From the NCBI GenBank assembly GCA_044223515.1, contig JBGALV010000002.1, positions 62,001 through 126,000 of the forward strand: a DNA stretch of 64,000 bases. The letters run 5' to 3'. Of this stretch, positions 26,179 through 34,532 are shown piece after piece (position 1 is the stretch's first letter; each line of letters opens with the position of its first letter). The notes under the pieces were generated by a model, which saw only the letters and a program-made list of their open reading frames with translations, did no database searches and was not told the DNA's origin. Both the position numbers and the translations under genes were made by a program. Source of the DNA: SHVZ01 sp044223515 (GTDB lineage Bacteria; Pseudomonadota; Alphaproteobacteria; SHVZ01).

Positions 26179-27264
26179 ATGGAAGAGATCCAGCTGAGGG
26201 GCGTGGCCAAGGCCTATGGCCGCGCCCCTGCCGTGCGGAACCTGGACCTGACGGTCCCACCCGGCGAGTTCCTGACCATCCTCGGCCCTTCGGGCTGCGG
26301 AAAGACTACGACGCTTCGCATCGTCGCCGGGCTCGAGGACCCGGACCAGGGTCAGGTCCAGCTGGGTTCGCGTCTCGTGTTCTGCCGAGACCAGGGTGTT
26401 CTCGTGCCGCCGGAAAATCGGCAGCTCGGCCTGATCTTCCAGAGCTACGCACTCTGGCCGCACATGACCGTGGCGAGGAACGTCACTCTCGCCTTGAAGG
26501 AAAGGCGCCTTGCAGCGCACGAGATCGCCCGTCGCCTCGACGACGCGCTCGAGCGCGTGCAGCTCGGCCCGATGCGCGATCGCTATCCTTCGGAGCTTTC
26601 AGGCGGACAGCAGCAGCGCGTCGCCGTCGCACGGCTGATCGCGCTCAAGCCGTCGATCCTCCTGATGGACGAGCCGCTCTCCAACCTGGACGCCGTTCTC
26701 CGGACGGAGATGCGCGGTGAGCTTCGTCGGCTGCACCAGGATCTCGGCGCCACCACGATCTATGTGACGCACGATCAGGTGGAGGCGCTGACGCTTTCCG
26801 ACACCATCGTCATCATGAACGAAGGTGTGGTCGAGCAGCGAGGATCGCCCTACGACACCTATCACCGCCCGGAGACGCTGTTCGTCGCCGAGTTCATCGG
26901 GGATCCCCGCATCAACCGAGTCGACGGGCGCCTGTCCGGCGACCGCGGTGCCGACTTCGGCGACTTCTCGCTCGCGCTGGACCAGCCACTCTCCGCAAAG
27001 AGTGGCGAAGTCATCGGGACGATCCGCCCCGAGATGATCTCGTTGTCGCAGAAGGAAGCGGCCGGCGCGATCCCGGTCACGATCGAGACCATCCAGCCGA
27101 CCGGCTCGCAGACCATCCTGCACGTGCGGAGCGCCGGACGCCCCTACACAGTGCTCCAGTCGGGCTTCGTCCGTGCACGCCCGGGTGACACGGCTTGGCT
27201 CTCATTCGATGCGGCGTCGTTCAATTTCTTCGACCCGGCAAGCCGGCGGCGCATCGGCCCCTAG
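26179..27264 (+). CDS. ABC transporter ATP-binding protein (Fbp/Pot-like), 361 aa
   Basis: ATPase of the same importer: Walker A GPSGCGKTTT (near residue 37), Q-loop in LIFQSYALWPHMTV, signature LSGGQQQRVAVAR, Walker B ILLMDEPLSNLD and the H-loop THDQVEAL. A C-terminal TOBE-like segment (about 240-355) follows. It starts nine bases after the binding protein stop. Its end overlaps the convergent phosphatase gene by four bases. Confidence 0.93.
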   Translation: MEEIQLRGVAKAYGRAPAVRNLDLTVPPGEFLTILGPSGCGKTTTLRIVAGLEDPDQGQVQLGSRLVFCRDQGVLVPPENRQLGLIFQSYALWPHMTVARNVTLALKERRLAAHEIARRLDDALERVQLGPMRDRYPSELSGGQQQRVAVARLIALKPSILLMDEPLSNLDAVLRTEMRGELRRLHQDLGATTIYVTHDQVEALTLSDTIVIMNEGVVEQRGSPYDTYHRPETLFVAEFIGDPRINRVDGRLSGDRGADFGDFSLALDQPLSAKSGEVIGTIRPEMISLSQKEAAGAIPVTIETIQPTGSQTILHVRSAGRPYTVLQSGFVRARPGDTAWLSFDAASFNFFDPASRRRIGP

Positions 27265-27878
27265 GCCAGAGGACCGTCCGCTTCCTCAATCTTCCTGATC
27301 CAGCCGGCCGCACGCTTCACCGCATCGAGCAACATCGGCTTAGGCGTCTCGAACCATTCGTCGGGCTGAAGCTCGCGGTGATGGCGGATATGCGCCAGCG
27401 CCGCATCGATGGTCGGGAACTGCTTCGGCAGCTGAATGTGCAGGTAGAGCGCCACCAGCGCCACCGACCGGCTGCGCCCGCCCCGGCAGTGGACCAGGAT
27501 GTTGCCGCGCTCGCGCCTCGGATAGCTCGGCTTCTCGGGCAGCTCCTGATGGGCCGCGCCGTAGAGGAGATAGTAGCCGGCCAACATCATGCTCTCGGGA
27601 TTGCCCGCCCCGTCGACGAGTCCGAGCTTGTAGGACCGGATCGCACCGGTTCCGGCCGCGCACTGCATGCCGGCCGCCGGGATGCTCGGCTCGGTGACGT
27701 AGTTGATGTCGAGGTTGACGGCGCAGTTCACCACCGTGGTGATGCCGTTCTCCTTCAGCAACGCGAGGTCCCGAGCACCTTCCGTGTCGCCGATATAGAG
27801 CTTGGCTCCGTAGGGCGGCAGTCCCTCGGCGATCAGGCTGACGGCAGGACGCTCATAGACCGGAGCTTCGATCGCCAT
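27261..27878 (-). CDS. Dual-specificity-type protein tyrosine phosphatase homologue, 205 aa
   Basis: Cysteine-based phosphatase fold. The signature HCxxGxxR is present as VHCRGGRSRS (near residue 129), preceded by a general-acid region and the beta strand GITTVVNCAVN. Such small bacterial phosphatases can act on phosphoproteins, sugar phosphates or phosphoinositides. It converges with a Pho-box-controlled transporter, so release of phosphate from an imported ester is conceivable but unproven. ATG 27878 lacks a clear ribosome binding site. Confidence 0.85.
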   Translation of the reverse strand: MAIEAPVYERPAVSLIAEGLPPYGAKLYIGDTEGARDLALLKENGITTVVNCAVNLDINYVTEPSIPAAGMQCAAGTGAIRSYKLGLVDGAGNPESMMLAGYYLLYGAAHQELPEKPSYPRRERGNILVHCRGGRSRSVALVALYLHIQLPKQFPTIDAALAHIRHHRELQPDEWFETPKPMLLDAVKRAAGWIRKIEEADGPLA

Positions 27879-27886
27879 GGAAGTCG

Positions 27887-27946
27887 ATTTTCCTGACAGG
27901 AAATATATTTTCCGGGAGTTGACCCGCCCGGTCGCGCCGTTATCAT
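27887..27946 (+). promoter_or_regulatory. Promoter and three-half-site operator of the mgs/glx operon
   Basis: TTGACC (27919-27924), 16 bases, TATCAT (27941-27946) form a good sigma-70 promoter. Immediately upstream are three copies of one half site: ATTTTCC (27887-27893), GGAAAT inverted (27899-27904) and ATTTTCC (27907-27913). They probably bind the XRE-cupin regulator encoded at the end of this operon. Confidence 0.65.
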
Positions 27947-27977
27947 CGGGCGTCCCCTCCCTCGGAGACTACGAAAA

Positions 27978-28877
27978 ATGTGCGGGATCGTCGGCCTCTT
28001 CCTCAAGGATCCGAAACTCGAGCCCGACCTCGGGCGGCTCCTGTCCAACATGATGGGGGTGCTATCAGATCGCGGCCCCGACAGCGCCGGCTTCGCGGTC
28101 TTCGGCCGCGGCCAGTCCGGCAACGTCAAGCTGACGGTGCGTGGCGCCGAGGGAACCGACTTCGCGGCCCTCGCCCGCAAGCTCTCCGAGGCGCTCGGCA
28201 CCAAGGTCGCCGCCGTAGGCCGGCATACCCATGGCATCCTGACCCTGCCGGCGGACCGCGAGGCCGACGCCAAGGCGGCGCTGGCCAGGATCGCCCCGAA
28301 GATCGACCTCGTCGGTGCCGGCGCCCGCATGGAGCTCTACAAGGAGGTTGGCCGGCCCGAGCTGGTTGCGACCCAGTTCGGCCTCGAACGCATGCCCGGC
28401 ACCCACGGCATCTGCCACACGCGCATGGCGACAGAATCGGCAGTGACCACCAACGGCGCACACCCCTTCTCGACCGGGCTCGACCAGTGCCTGGTCCACA
28501 ACGGATCTCTCTCCAACCACAACGCCGTCCGCCGCGACCTGCGCCGTGACGGCATCGAGTTCGCGACCGAGAACGACACCGAGGTCGCAGCCGGCTACCT
28601 CACCGCCCGCATGCACAAGGGTGCCAGCCTCAAGCAGGCGCTGACCGACGCGCTGACCGATCTCGACGGCTTCTACACCTTCGTCGTCGGGACCGAGTCC
28701 GGCTTCGGCGTGCTGCGCGATCCGATCGCCTGCAAGCCGGCGGTGATGGCCGAGACCGACCGCTACGTCGCCTTCGGCTCCGAATATCGCGCGCTGGTCG
28801 ACCTCCCGGACATCGGCAAGGCGAAGATCTGGGAGCCGGAACCGGCCACCGTCTATTTCTGGGAGCGGCCGAATTGA
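27978..28877 (+). CDS. mgsA: Glutamine-amidotransferase subunit of N-methylglutamate synthase-type complex
   Basis: Class II amidotransferase (299 residues) homologous to the first domain of glutamate synthase; also annotated glxB. The N-terminal nucleophile Cys follows Met (MCGIVGLF) and the glutaminase pattern SDRGPDSAGFAV is present. GICHTRMATESAVT and LVHNGSLSNHNAVRRDL complete the family core. It releases ammonia or methylamine from a gamma-glutamyl amide for transfer. Its stop overlaps the next TTG start (TTGA). It is followed by mgsB, mgsC and gmaS, the canonical set. Confidence 0.9.
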   Translation: MCGIVGLFLKDPKLEPDLGRLLSNMMGVLSDRGPDSAGFAVFGRGQSGNVKLTVRGAEGTDFAALARKLSEALGTKVAAVGRHTHGILTLPADREADAKAALARIAPKIDLVGAGARMELYKEVGRPELVATQFGLERMPGTHGICHTRMATESAVTTNGAHPFSTGLDQCLVHNGSLSNHNAVRRDLRRDGIEFATENDTEVAAGYLTARMHKGASLKQALTDALTDLDGFYTFVVGTESGFGVLRDPIACKPAVMAETDRYVAFGSEYRALVDLPDIGKAKIWEPEPATVYFWERPN

Positions 28878-29566
28878 ACGCGAGCGAGCAGGTCGTCGAT
28901 CTTTCGACGACCGAACTGAGAGAGCTGAATTCCGCCCTTCACAAGCTGAAGCCCGACACCAACCAGACGCTTTGGCGCATCTCCAATCCGCGTGGCCGCC
29001 ATTCTGTCGCGGTCGGCGTGGATGCGCCGGTCACCATCGAGATCGACGGCCATGTCGGCTACTACTGCGCCGGCATGAACAAGCATGCGACGGTGATCGT
29101 CAATGGTAACGCCGGCACCGGCGTCGCCGAGAACATCATGTCGGGCACCGTGCATGTGAAGGGCGATGCCAGCCAGTCGGCAGGTGCCACCGGCTGCGGC
29201 GGCATGCTGATCATCGACGGCAACGCCTCTGCCCGCTGCGGCATCTCGATGAAGGGCGTCGACATCGTGGTGAAAGGCAGCGTCGGCCATATGTCGGCGT
29301 TCATGGCCCAGGCGGGAACCCTGGTCGTGCTCGGCGATGCAGGCGAGAGCCTCGGCGACTCGATCTACGAGGCGCGCCTTTATGTACGCGGCAAAGTGCA
29401 GGGCCTCGGCGCCGACTGCATCGAGAAGCCGATGACCGATCATCACAAGGCCAAGCTCGTCGCCAAGCTGAGATCCGCCGGCGTCACCGGTGTCGATGTC
29501 GGCGCCTTCAAGCGCTACGGATCGGCTCGCCGCCTCTATCACTTCCACGTCGACAACGTGTACTGA
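28874..29566 (+). CDS. mgsB: N-methylglutamate synthase subunit B (GXGXG domain), 230 aa
   Basis: Homologue of the right-handed beta-helix C-terminal domain of glutamate synthase (glxC). Repeating Gly-rich turns are visible: GNAGTGVAENIMSG, GATGCGGMLIIDGNA, GSVGHMSAFMAQAG, GDAGESLGDSIYEA. It probably forms part of the ammonia/methylamine tunnel between subunits A and C. It uses a TTG start overlapping the mgsA stop, which means tight translational coupling. The next gene begins three bases after its stop. Confidence 0.9.
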   Translation: MNASEQVVDLSTTELRELNSALHKLKPDTNQTLWRISNPRGRHSVAVGVDAPVTIEIDGHVGYYCAGMNKHATVIVNGNAGTGVAENIMSGTVHVKGDASQSAGATGCGGMLIIDGNASARCGISMKGVDIVVKGSVGHMSAFMAQAGTLVVLGDAGESLGDSIYEARLYVRGKVQGLGADCIEKPMTDHHKAKLVAKLRSAGVTGVDVGAFKRYGSARRLYHFHVDNVY

Positions 29567-29569
29567 GCC

Positions 29570-30892
29570 ATGAGCCAGCCGATCACCACACCCCGCAAGT
29601 CGGCGACCTTCGACGACTACACGCTGTCCGAGATCCGCCGCGCCGCGTCGACCGGGATCTACGACATCCGCGGCGCCGGCGCCAAGCGCAAGGTCCCGCA
29701 TTTCGACGACCTGCTTTTCCTCGGCGCCTCGATCTCGCGATATCCGCTCGAAGGCTATCGCGAGCGCTGCGGCACCAACGTCATTCTGGGCGCGCGCCAT
29801 GCCAAAAAGCCGATCGAGCTCAAGATCCCGATCACCATCGCCGGCATGAGCTTCGGCTCGCTCTCGGCGAACGCAAAAGAAGCGCTCGGCCGTGGTGCCT
29901 CGATGGTGGGAACCTCGACCACCACCGGCGACGGCGGCATGACGCAGGAAGAACGCGGCCACTCCTCGCTGCTGGTCTACCAGATCCTGCCGTCGCGCTA
30001 CGGCATGAACCCCGACGACCTTCGACGGGCGGACGCGATCGAGATCGTCGTCGGCCAGGGTGCGAAGCCCGGCGGCGGCGGCATGCTGCTGGGGCAGAAG
30101 ATCACGGAACGGGTCGCCGGCATGCGCGTGCTGCCGGTCGGCATCGACCAGCGCTCTGCCTGCCGCCACCCGGACTGGACCGGCCCGGACGATCTCCAGA
30201 TCAAGATCGAGGAAGTCCGCGAAATCACCGATTGGGAGAAGCCGATTTACGTCAAGGTAGGCGCATCCCGCCCCTACTACGACACGGCACTGGCTGTGAA
30301 AGCGGGCGCCGACGTGGTCGTGCTCGATGGCATGCAGGGCGGTACGGCCGCGACCCAGGAAGTCTTCATCGAGAATGTCGGCCTGCCGATCCTGTCGGCG
30401 ATCCGGCCGGCGGTGCAAGCGCTCATCGATCTCGGCCTGCACCGGAAGGTGCAGCTGATCGTCTCCGGCGGCATCCGCAACGGCGCCGACGTGGCGAAGG
30501 CATTGGCGCTCGGCGCCGACGCCGTCGCGATCGGCAGCGCGGCGCTGGTCGCGCTCGGCGACAACGATCCGGCGCTCGAGGCGGAGTACGCGAAGCTCGG
30601 CACCACCGCCGGCGCCTATGACGACTGGCACGAGGGCCGCGATCCCGCCGGCATCACCACTCAGGACCAGGCGCTGATGGCGCGGCTCGATCCGGTGAAG
30701 GCCGGTCGCCGGCTCGCCAACTACCTCGCCGTGATGACGCTGGAGGCGCAGACGATCGCGCGCGCCTGCGGCAAGAGCCACGTGCACAATCTCGAGCCCG
30801 AGGACCTGGTGGCGCTGACCATCGAGGCGGCGGCGATGGCACGGGTCCCTCTTGCCGGTACGAACTGGGTACCCGGCGGAGGCTCGTTCTAA
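29570..30892 (+). CDS. mgsC: N-methylglutamate synthase subunit C (FMN-binding glutamate synthase domain)
   Basis: The 440-residue synthase subunit (glxD) matching the FMN domain of glutamate synthase. Seen: ITIAGMSFGSLSANAKEALGRGA, GDGGMTQEERGHS, GQGAKPGGGGMLLGQKI, KVGASRPYYDTALAVKAGADVVVLDGMQGGTAA in parts, and the FMN-phosphate loop region LIVSGGIRNGADVAKALALGADAV in parts. It carries out the reductive transfer onto 2-oxoglutarate. It stands between mgsB and gmaS. Confidence 0.91.
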   Translation: MSQPITTPRKSATFDDYTLSEIRRAASTGIYDIRGAGAKRKVPHFDDLLFLGASISRYPLEGYRERCGTNVILGARHAKKPIELKIPITIAGMSFGSLSANAKEALGRGASMVGTSTTTGDGGMTQEERGHSSLLVYQILPSRYGMNPDDLRRADAIEIVVGQGAKPGGGGMLLGQKITERVAGMRVLPVGIDQRSACRHPDWTGPDDLQIKIEEVREITDWEKPIYVKVGASRPYYDTALAVKAGADVVVLDGMQGGTAATQEVFIENVGLPILSAIRPAVQALIDLGLHRKVQLIVSGGIRNGADVAKALALGADAVAIGSAALVALGDNDPALEAEYAKLGTTAGAYDDWHEGRDPAGITTQDQALMARLDPVKAGRRLANYLAVMTLEAQTIARACGKSHVHNLEPEDLVALTIEAAAMARVPLAGTNWVPGGGSF

Positions 30893-30915
30893 GCAAGACG
30901 AACAGGGGGACTGTC

Positions 30916-32217
30916 ATGGCGACGGATCTGGCGAAGGCGGCGAAGGAACGAGGGATCAAGTACTTCATGATCTCCTACACCGATCTCTTCGGGACCCAGC
31001 GGGCGAAGCTGGTGCCGGCCGCGGCGATCGGAGCGATGCAGAAGTCGGGCGCGGGATTCGCCGGGTTCGCCACCTGGCTCGACATGACACCGGCCGATCC
31101 CGATCTCTTCGCCGTTCCAGATCCCGACAGCCTGATCCAGCTCCCGTGGAAGCCGGAGGTCGGCTGGCTCGCCTCGGATCTCGTCATGGACGGAAAGTCC
31201 GTCGAGCAGGCCCCACGCAATCTCCTGAAGCGCCTCGTCGCCGAAGCCGCCTCCAAAGGCTTCGAGATGAAAACAGGCGTCGAGTGCGAGTACTTCCTGA
31301 TCACGCCGGACGGCACCCAGATCTCCGATCCTGCCGACCATCAGGCCAAGCCCTGCTACGACCAGTCGGCGCTGACCCGGCGCTACGATGTCGTCACGGA
31401 AATCTGCGATGCGATGCTGGCGCTGGGCTGGAAGCCCTATCAGAACGATCACGAGGACGGGAACGGCCAGTTCGAGATGAACTGGGAATACGACCATGCG
31501 CTCATCACCGCCGACCGCCACGCCTTCTTCAAGTACATGGTCAGAACCATCGCGGAGAAGCACGGGCTCCGCGCCACCTTCATGCCGAAGCCGTTCATCA
31601 ACCTGACCGGCAGCGGCTGCCACGCCCATGTGTCGCTGTGGAAAGGGAAGAAGAACCTGTTCGAGGATCCGAAGGGAGAGCTAGGCCTCTCCTCCCTTGC
31701 CTACCAGTTCCTCGGCGGCATCGTTCACAACGCCGAGGCGCTCTGCGCGCTGACCAATCCGACGGTGAACTCCTACAAGCGTATCAACGCGCCGGTGACG
31801 ACATCGGGTGCAACCTGGTCGCCGAATACGGTGACCTACGCCGGCAACAACCGCACCCACATGATCCGCATCCCGGAGCCGAACCGCTTCGAGTTCCGTC
31901 TGCCGGACGGTGCGGTCAATCCGTACCTGCTGCAAGCCTCGCTTCTAGCCGCCGGCCTCGACGGCATCGCCAACAAGCGCGATCCAGGCAAGCGCCTCGA
32001 CATCAACATGTACACCGAGGGGCATACGGTGAAGGGCGCCAAGCGCCTGCCGCTCAATCTGCTCGACGCGCTCCGCAACCTCGAGAAGTCGGCTGTGTTG
32101 AAGGCCGGTCTCGGCGAGGCCTTCATGAGTTCATATCTCAAGCTCCGCCATGCCGACTGGAACGACTACGCCCGCCACCTGACCGAGTGGGAGCGGCGGA
32201 CGACGCTCGACTGCTGA
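30916..32217 (+). CDS. gmaS: Gamma-glutamylmethylamide synthetase/GlnT-type glutamine synthetase
   Basis: Glutamine synthetase superfamily ligase of 433 residues. Seen: the metal-binding Glu pair in GVECEYFLITP and NGQFEMNW, GSGCHAHVSLWKGKKN, and AGNNRTHMIRIPEPNRFEFR, a form typical of GmaS rather than housekeeping GlnA. The C-terminal adenylylation Tyr motif of GlnA is absent. It would join glutamate and methylamine (or ammonia) with ATP. It lies 23 bases after mgsC with a weak AGGGGGA leader. Its stop overlaps the regulator ATG. The alternative name glnT is equally defensible. Confidence 0.85.
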   Translation: MATDLAKAAKERGIKYFMISYTDLFGTQRAKLVPAAAIGAMQKSGAGFAGFATWLDMTPADPDLFAVPDPDSLIQLPWKPEVGWLASDLVMDGKSVEQAPRNLLKRLVAEAASKGFEMKTGVECEYFLITPDGTQISDPADHQAKPCYDQSALTRRYDVVTEICDAMLALGWKPYQNDHEDGNGQFEMNWEYDHALITADRHAFFKYMVRTIAEKHGLRATFMPKPFINLTGSGCHAHVSLWKGKKNLFEDPKGELGLSSLAYQFLGGIVHNAEALCALTNPTVNSYKRINAPVTTSGATWSPNTVTYAGNNRTHMIRIPEPNRFEFRLPDGAVNPYLLQASLLAAGLDGIANKRDPGKRLDINMYTEGHTVKGAKRLPLNLLDALRNLEKSAVLKAGLGEAFMSSYLKLRHADWNDYARHLTEWERRTTLDC

Positions 32218-32861
32218 TGGCAGCGCGCAAACCTATACCGAAGCGCGGCGACCTCGCGACCGGGTCGAGCGCGCCGAACTCCGCCGAGCGGCGCACGGTC
32301 GAGGAAGCGGTCGGCATCCGCGTCCGCGCATTACGCAAGCGCCTCGACATGACCGTCGCCGAACTCGCCGGCCAGGCCGGGCTTTCGGTCGGCATGCTGT
32401 CGAAGATCGAGAACGGTGCGACCTCGCCGTCGCTGACGACGCTGCAGGCTCTGGCGGACGCCTGCAACGTGCCGATCTCCAGCCTGTTTGCCGAACTCGA
32501 GGAAGCCCGCGACTGCTCTTACGTCCCGCGCGGCCAGGGCGTCACCATCGACCGGCGTGGCACCAAGGCCGGGCACCAGTACCAGCTTCTCGGCCACTCG
32601 CTCCGCGGCGATGTCGTGGTCGAGCCCTACCTGATCACGCTGTCGAAGGAAGCCGAGCCCTACGCCAACTTCCGCCATGCCGGCGTCGAGGTCATCTACA
32701 TGCTCTCAGGCGCCGTCGCGTATCGTCACGCCGACAAGGTGTACGACCTCGGCCCCGGCGACACCCTCTTCTTCGACGCCGGGGCGCCGCATGGTCCGTC
32801 GATCCTGACCAAGCTTCCCAGCCAGTACCTCTCGATCATCATCTACCCGCGCGACGCCTGA
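32217..32861 (+). CDS. XRE-family regulator with C-terminal cupin, 214 aa
   Basis: DNA-binding helix-turn-helix at about residues 38-92 (IRVRALRKRLDMTVAELA, GLSVGMLSKIENGATSPS) and a cupin ligand-sensing domain at about 135-212 (HAGVEVIYMLSGAVAYRH, LGPGDTLFFDAGAPHG). Relatives such as PuuR control polyamine and gamma-glutamyl pathways. ATG 32217 overlaps the gmaS stop, so it is made with the enzymes and probably autoregulates the operon through the ATTTTCC half sites at 27.9 kb. Its end overlaps the convergent nrsF by 19 bases. Confidence 0.92.
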   Translation: MAARKPIPKRGDLATGSSAPNSAERRTVEEAVGIRVRALRKRLDMTVAELAGQAGLSVGMLSKIENGATSPSLTTLQALADACNVPISSLFAELEEARDCSYVPRGQGVTIDRRGTKAGHQYQLLGHSLRGDVVVEPYLITLSKEAEPYANFRHAGVEVIYMLSGAVAYRHADKVYDLGPGDTLFFDAGAPHGPSILTKLPSQYLSIIIYPRDA

Positions 32862-33508
32862 GCTTCGGGCCACCCGAGAATCCCACTCGCCATCCGGGCC
32901 AACAGGATGACCAGGCCGATCGTGACCGCATGGACGCCCAGATCCATGAAGGTCACGTCGAACGGATGGAAGAACTGCAAAAGCACCGCCGCGATTGCAG
33001 CCACGCCGAGCCCGCCTGACACCGCGACCGGTGTCGGGTTCAGCGGCCGTGCCTTGGAAAGGACCAGGAGGAGTGCGGCACCGAGCGGCAGGCTGACGCC
33101 GAGCAGTAGGCGGAAACAGTCCGTGCTCTCGCCGAGCGTCCAGCCATCGGGGCCGAAAAGGATCCAGTGCTGCCAGCAGCTGTAACCGCTGGAGGCGATC
33201 CACAGGACCAGCGGCGGGATCGGCAGCCAAGCCCAGGACATCGACCGATCCGGCAGGCTGAGGTGGAAGGCGGCGACTATCGCCGCGATGCCGGTCAGCA
33301 CGGTGCCGGCGAGTTCCAGGCGCAGCTTCGTTTCCTCGATGCGAGACATGAAGAGGGGCAGGTCGGCAAAGCTCGCAACCCCCAGCGCCGAGGCGAGGGC
33401 GACCACGCCCAGCCACAAGCTTGCCCGCGTCGTCGGCGAGCGCAGACGCCTGACCGGGCGGCCGTCGGCAGCTAGATTCGCTATCAAGTCGTCGAGAGGC
33501 TCGGCCAT
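32843..33508 (-). CDS. nrsF: NrsF-family (DUF1109) anti-sigma factor, 221 aa
   Basis: Six-helix inner-membrane protein that holds its partner ECF sigma factor inactive until heavy metal or redox stress. The charged N-terminal cytoplasmic part (residues 1-25) precedes six hydrophobic segments. Two Cys in the central loop/helix (GYSCWQHW, TDCFRLLLG) resemble the conserved sensory cysteines reported for Caulobacter NrsF. It starts two bases after the sigma gene stop. Transcription diverges from the bufferin operon, as in Caulobacter. Confidence 0.88.
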   Translation of the reverse strand: MAEPLDDLIANLAADGRPVRRLRSPTTRASLWLGVVALASALGVASFADLPLFMSRIEETKLRLELAGTVLTGIAAIVAAFHLSLPDRSMSWAWLPIPPLVLWIASSGYSCWQHWILFGPDGWTLGESTDCFRLLLGVSLPLGAALLLVLSKARPLNPTPVAVSGGLGVAAIAAVLLQFFHPFDVTFMDLGVHAVTIGLVILLARMASGILGWPEAQASRG

Positions 33509-33509
33509 C

Positions 33510-34076
33510 CTATCCGCCCTTCAGCTTGGCCCGGAGCGCCTTGATCGCCCGGTGCACGTTGACCTTGAGACCCCCGACCGACTGGCCGCTCACCGCCGAG
33601 GCCTCCACCAGCGACATCTCCTTCAGCTTCACCAGCTCCAGCGCCTCCCGCTGCCCGCGCGGAAGAGCCGCCAGCGCCGCAGCCAACTGGTCCGTCGCCT
33701 CGCGACCCTCCAGCTCCCTGTTCGCCAGGGGGTCGGCAAAGGTTTCATAAGAAGTGTCGTCCCGGATCTCCATCGTCTCGGTCCGGGTCCGGCGGCGGAT
33801 CGCGTCGATCGAGCGGCGCCGAGCAACCGCCACCAGCCAGGGCATGAATGGCCGGCCAGGGTCGTAGGTGTGGCGGATGCGGTGGAGGGTCAGCAGCACG
33901 TCTTGGACGACGTCGTCGACCCGGTCCGCTCTTCGATGGTGATGGGCAACGACCGCACGCACCATCGGCACGATCTCCTTCAGCAGGCGCGCATAGTCCG
34001 CCTGATTGCCGTCCTGCGCCGAGGTCATCAGACCTACCCAACGCGGCTCGTCGCTCTGCCGCCCGCCTGCCGCCAT
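33510..34076 (-). CDS. sigF: ECF RNA polymerase sigma factor (SigF type), 188 aa
   Basis: Region 2 (about residues 40-105) contains RVDDVVQDVLLTLHRIRHTY and PWLVAVARRRSIDAIRRR. Region 4 (about 130-185) contains ALPRGQREALELVKLKEMSLVEASAVSGQSVGGLKVNVHRAIKAL in parts. Genetic linkage to nrsF and a divergent bufferin operon identifies it as the SigF/NrsF system of metal and redox stress. ATG 34076 follows AAGGAG. A predicted target promoter lies in the divergent gap. Confidence 0.9.
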   Translation of the reverse strand: MAAGGRQSDEPRWVGLMTSAQDGNQADYARLLKEIVPMVRAVVAHHHRRADRVDDVVQDVLLTLHRIRHTYDPGRPFMPWLVAVARRRSIDAIRRRTRTETMEIRDDTSYETFADPLANRELEGREATDQLAAALAALPRGQREALELVKLKEMSLVEASAVSGQSVGGLKVNVHRAIKALRAKLKGG

Positions 34077-34119
34077 CCGCTCCTTCCCGGTTCACACACG
34101 CGTGACCACGATCGCCCTC

Positions 34120-34145
34120 TGTAACTTCCGCCGACATTCGGCGAA
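34120..34145 (+). promoter_or_regulatory. ECF (SigF-type) promoter of the bufferin operon
   Basis: TGTAAC (34120-34125), a 16-base spacer and CGAA (34142-34145). This matches the GTAAC/CGAA architecture of SigF targets in Caulobacter, as I recall it. It lies about 70 bases before the bufA start. Confidence 0.65.
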
Positions 34146-34213
34146 CCGAAGGGCATGGGACGCCGGCAGGGGCCGACGCTTCCCCTCACCGAAGCATAAG
34201 AGGAGTTCGTAAC

Positions 34214-34495
34214 ATGCAGAAGCCTTCGCTCAAGACCGTCGCCGGCTCTACCCTTCTCGGCGCGCTCGCCGTCGCCGTCGTCTCGGTTGCCGCCGCCCAG
34301 GCGGCACCGGTCGCGCAGCCGATGGGATCGGAGAAGTGCTACGGCATCGCCAAGGCCGGCAAGAACGACTGCGCCGCCGCCGGCGCTCATTCCTGCGCCG
34401 GTCAGGCGACCAAAGACATGGACAAGGCCTCCTACGTCTACCTGCCGGCCGGCCTCTGCGCCAAGATCGCCGGCGGCAACATGGGGGCGATGTAA
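34214..34495 (+). CDS. bufA: Bufferin precursor, DUF2282 family (BufA1), 93 aa
   Basis: Secreted copper-binding RiPP precursor. A signal peptide covers about residues 1-31 (hydrophobic core TLLGALAVAVVSVAAA). The mature part has the family core SEKCYGIAKAGKNDC, then HSCAGQATKD and LPAGLCAKIAGG, with four Cys at residues 42, 53, 61 and 82. In characterised members, some cysteines are converted to thiooxazoles by the DUF692 enzyme to chelate metal. RBS AAGAGGAG precedes ATG 34214. First gene of bufABC-doxX. Confidence 0.9.
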   Translation: MQKPSLKTVAGSTLLGALAVAVVSVAAAQAAPVAQPMGSEKCYGIAKAGKNDCAAAGAHSCAGQATKDMDKASYVYLPAGLCAKIAGGNMGAM

Positions 34496-34532
34496 GTCCG
34501 TATCCGCGCCGCCTGCTCGGAAGCTCACCGGC

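Noticed and set aside
28853..30787. A 644-codon minus-strand open frame
   Set aside because: Antisense of mgsB and mgsC; the composition is typical of reverse reading of GC-rich codons.
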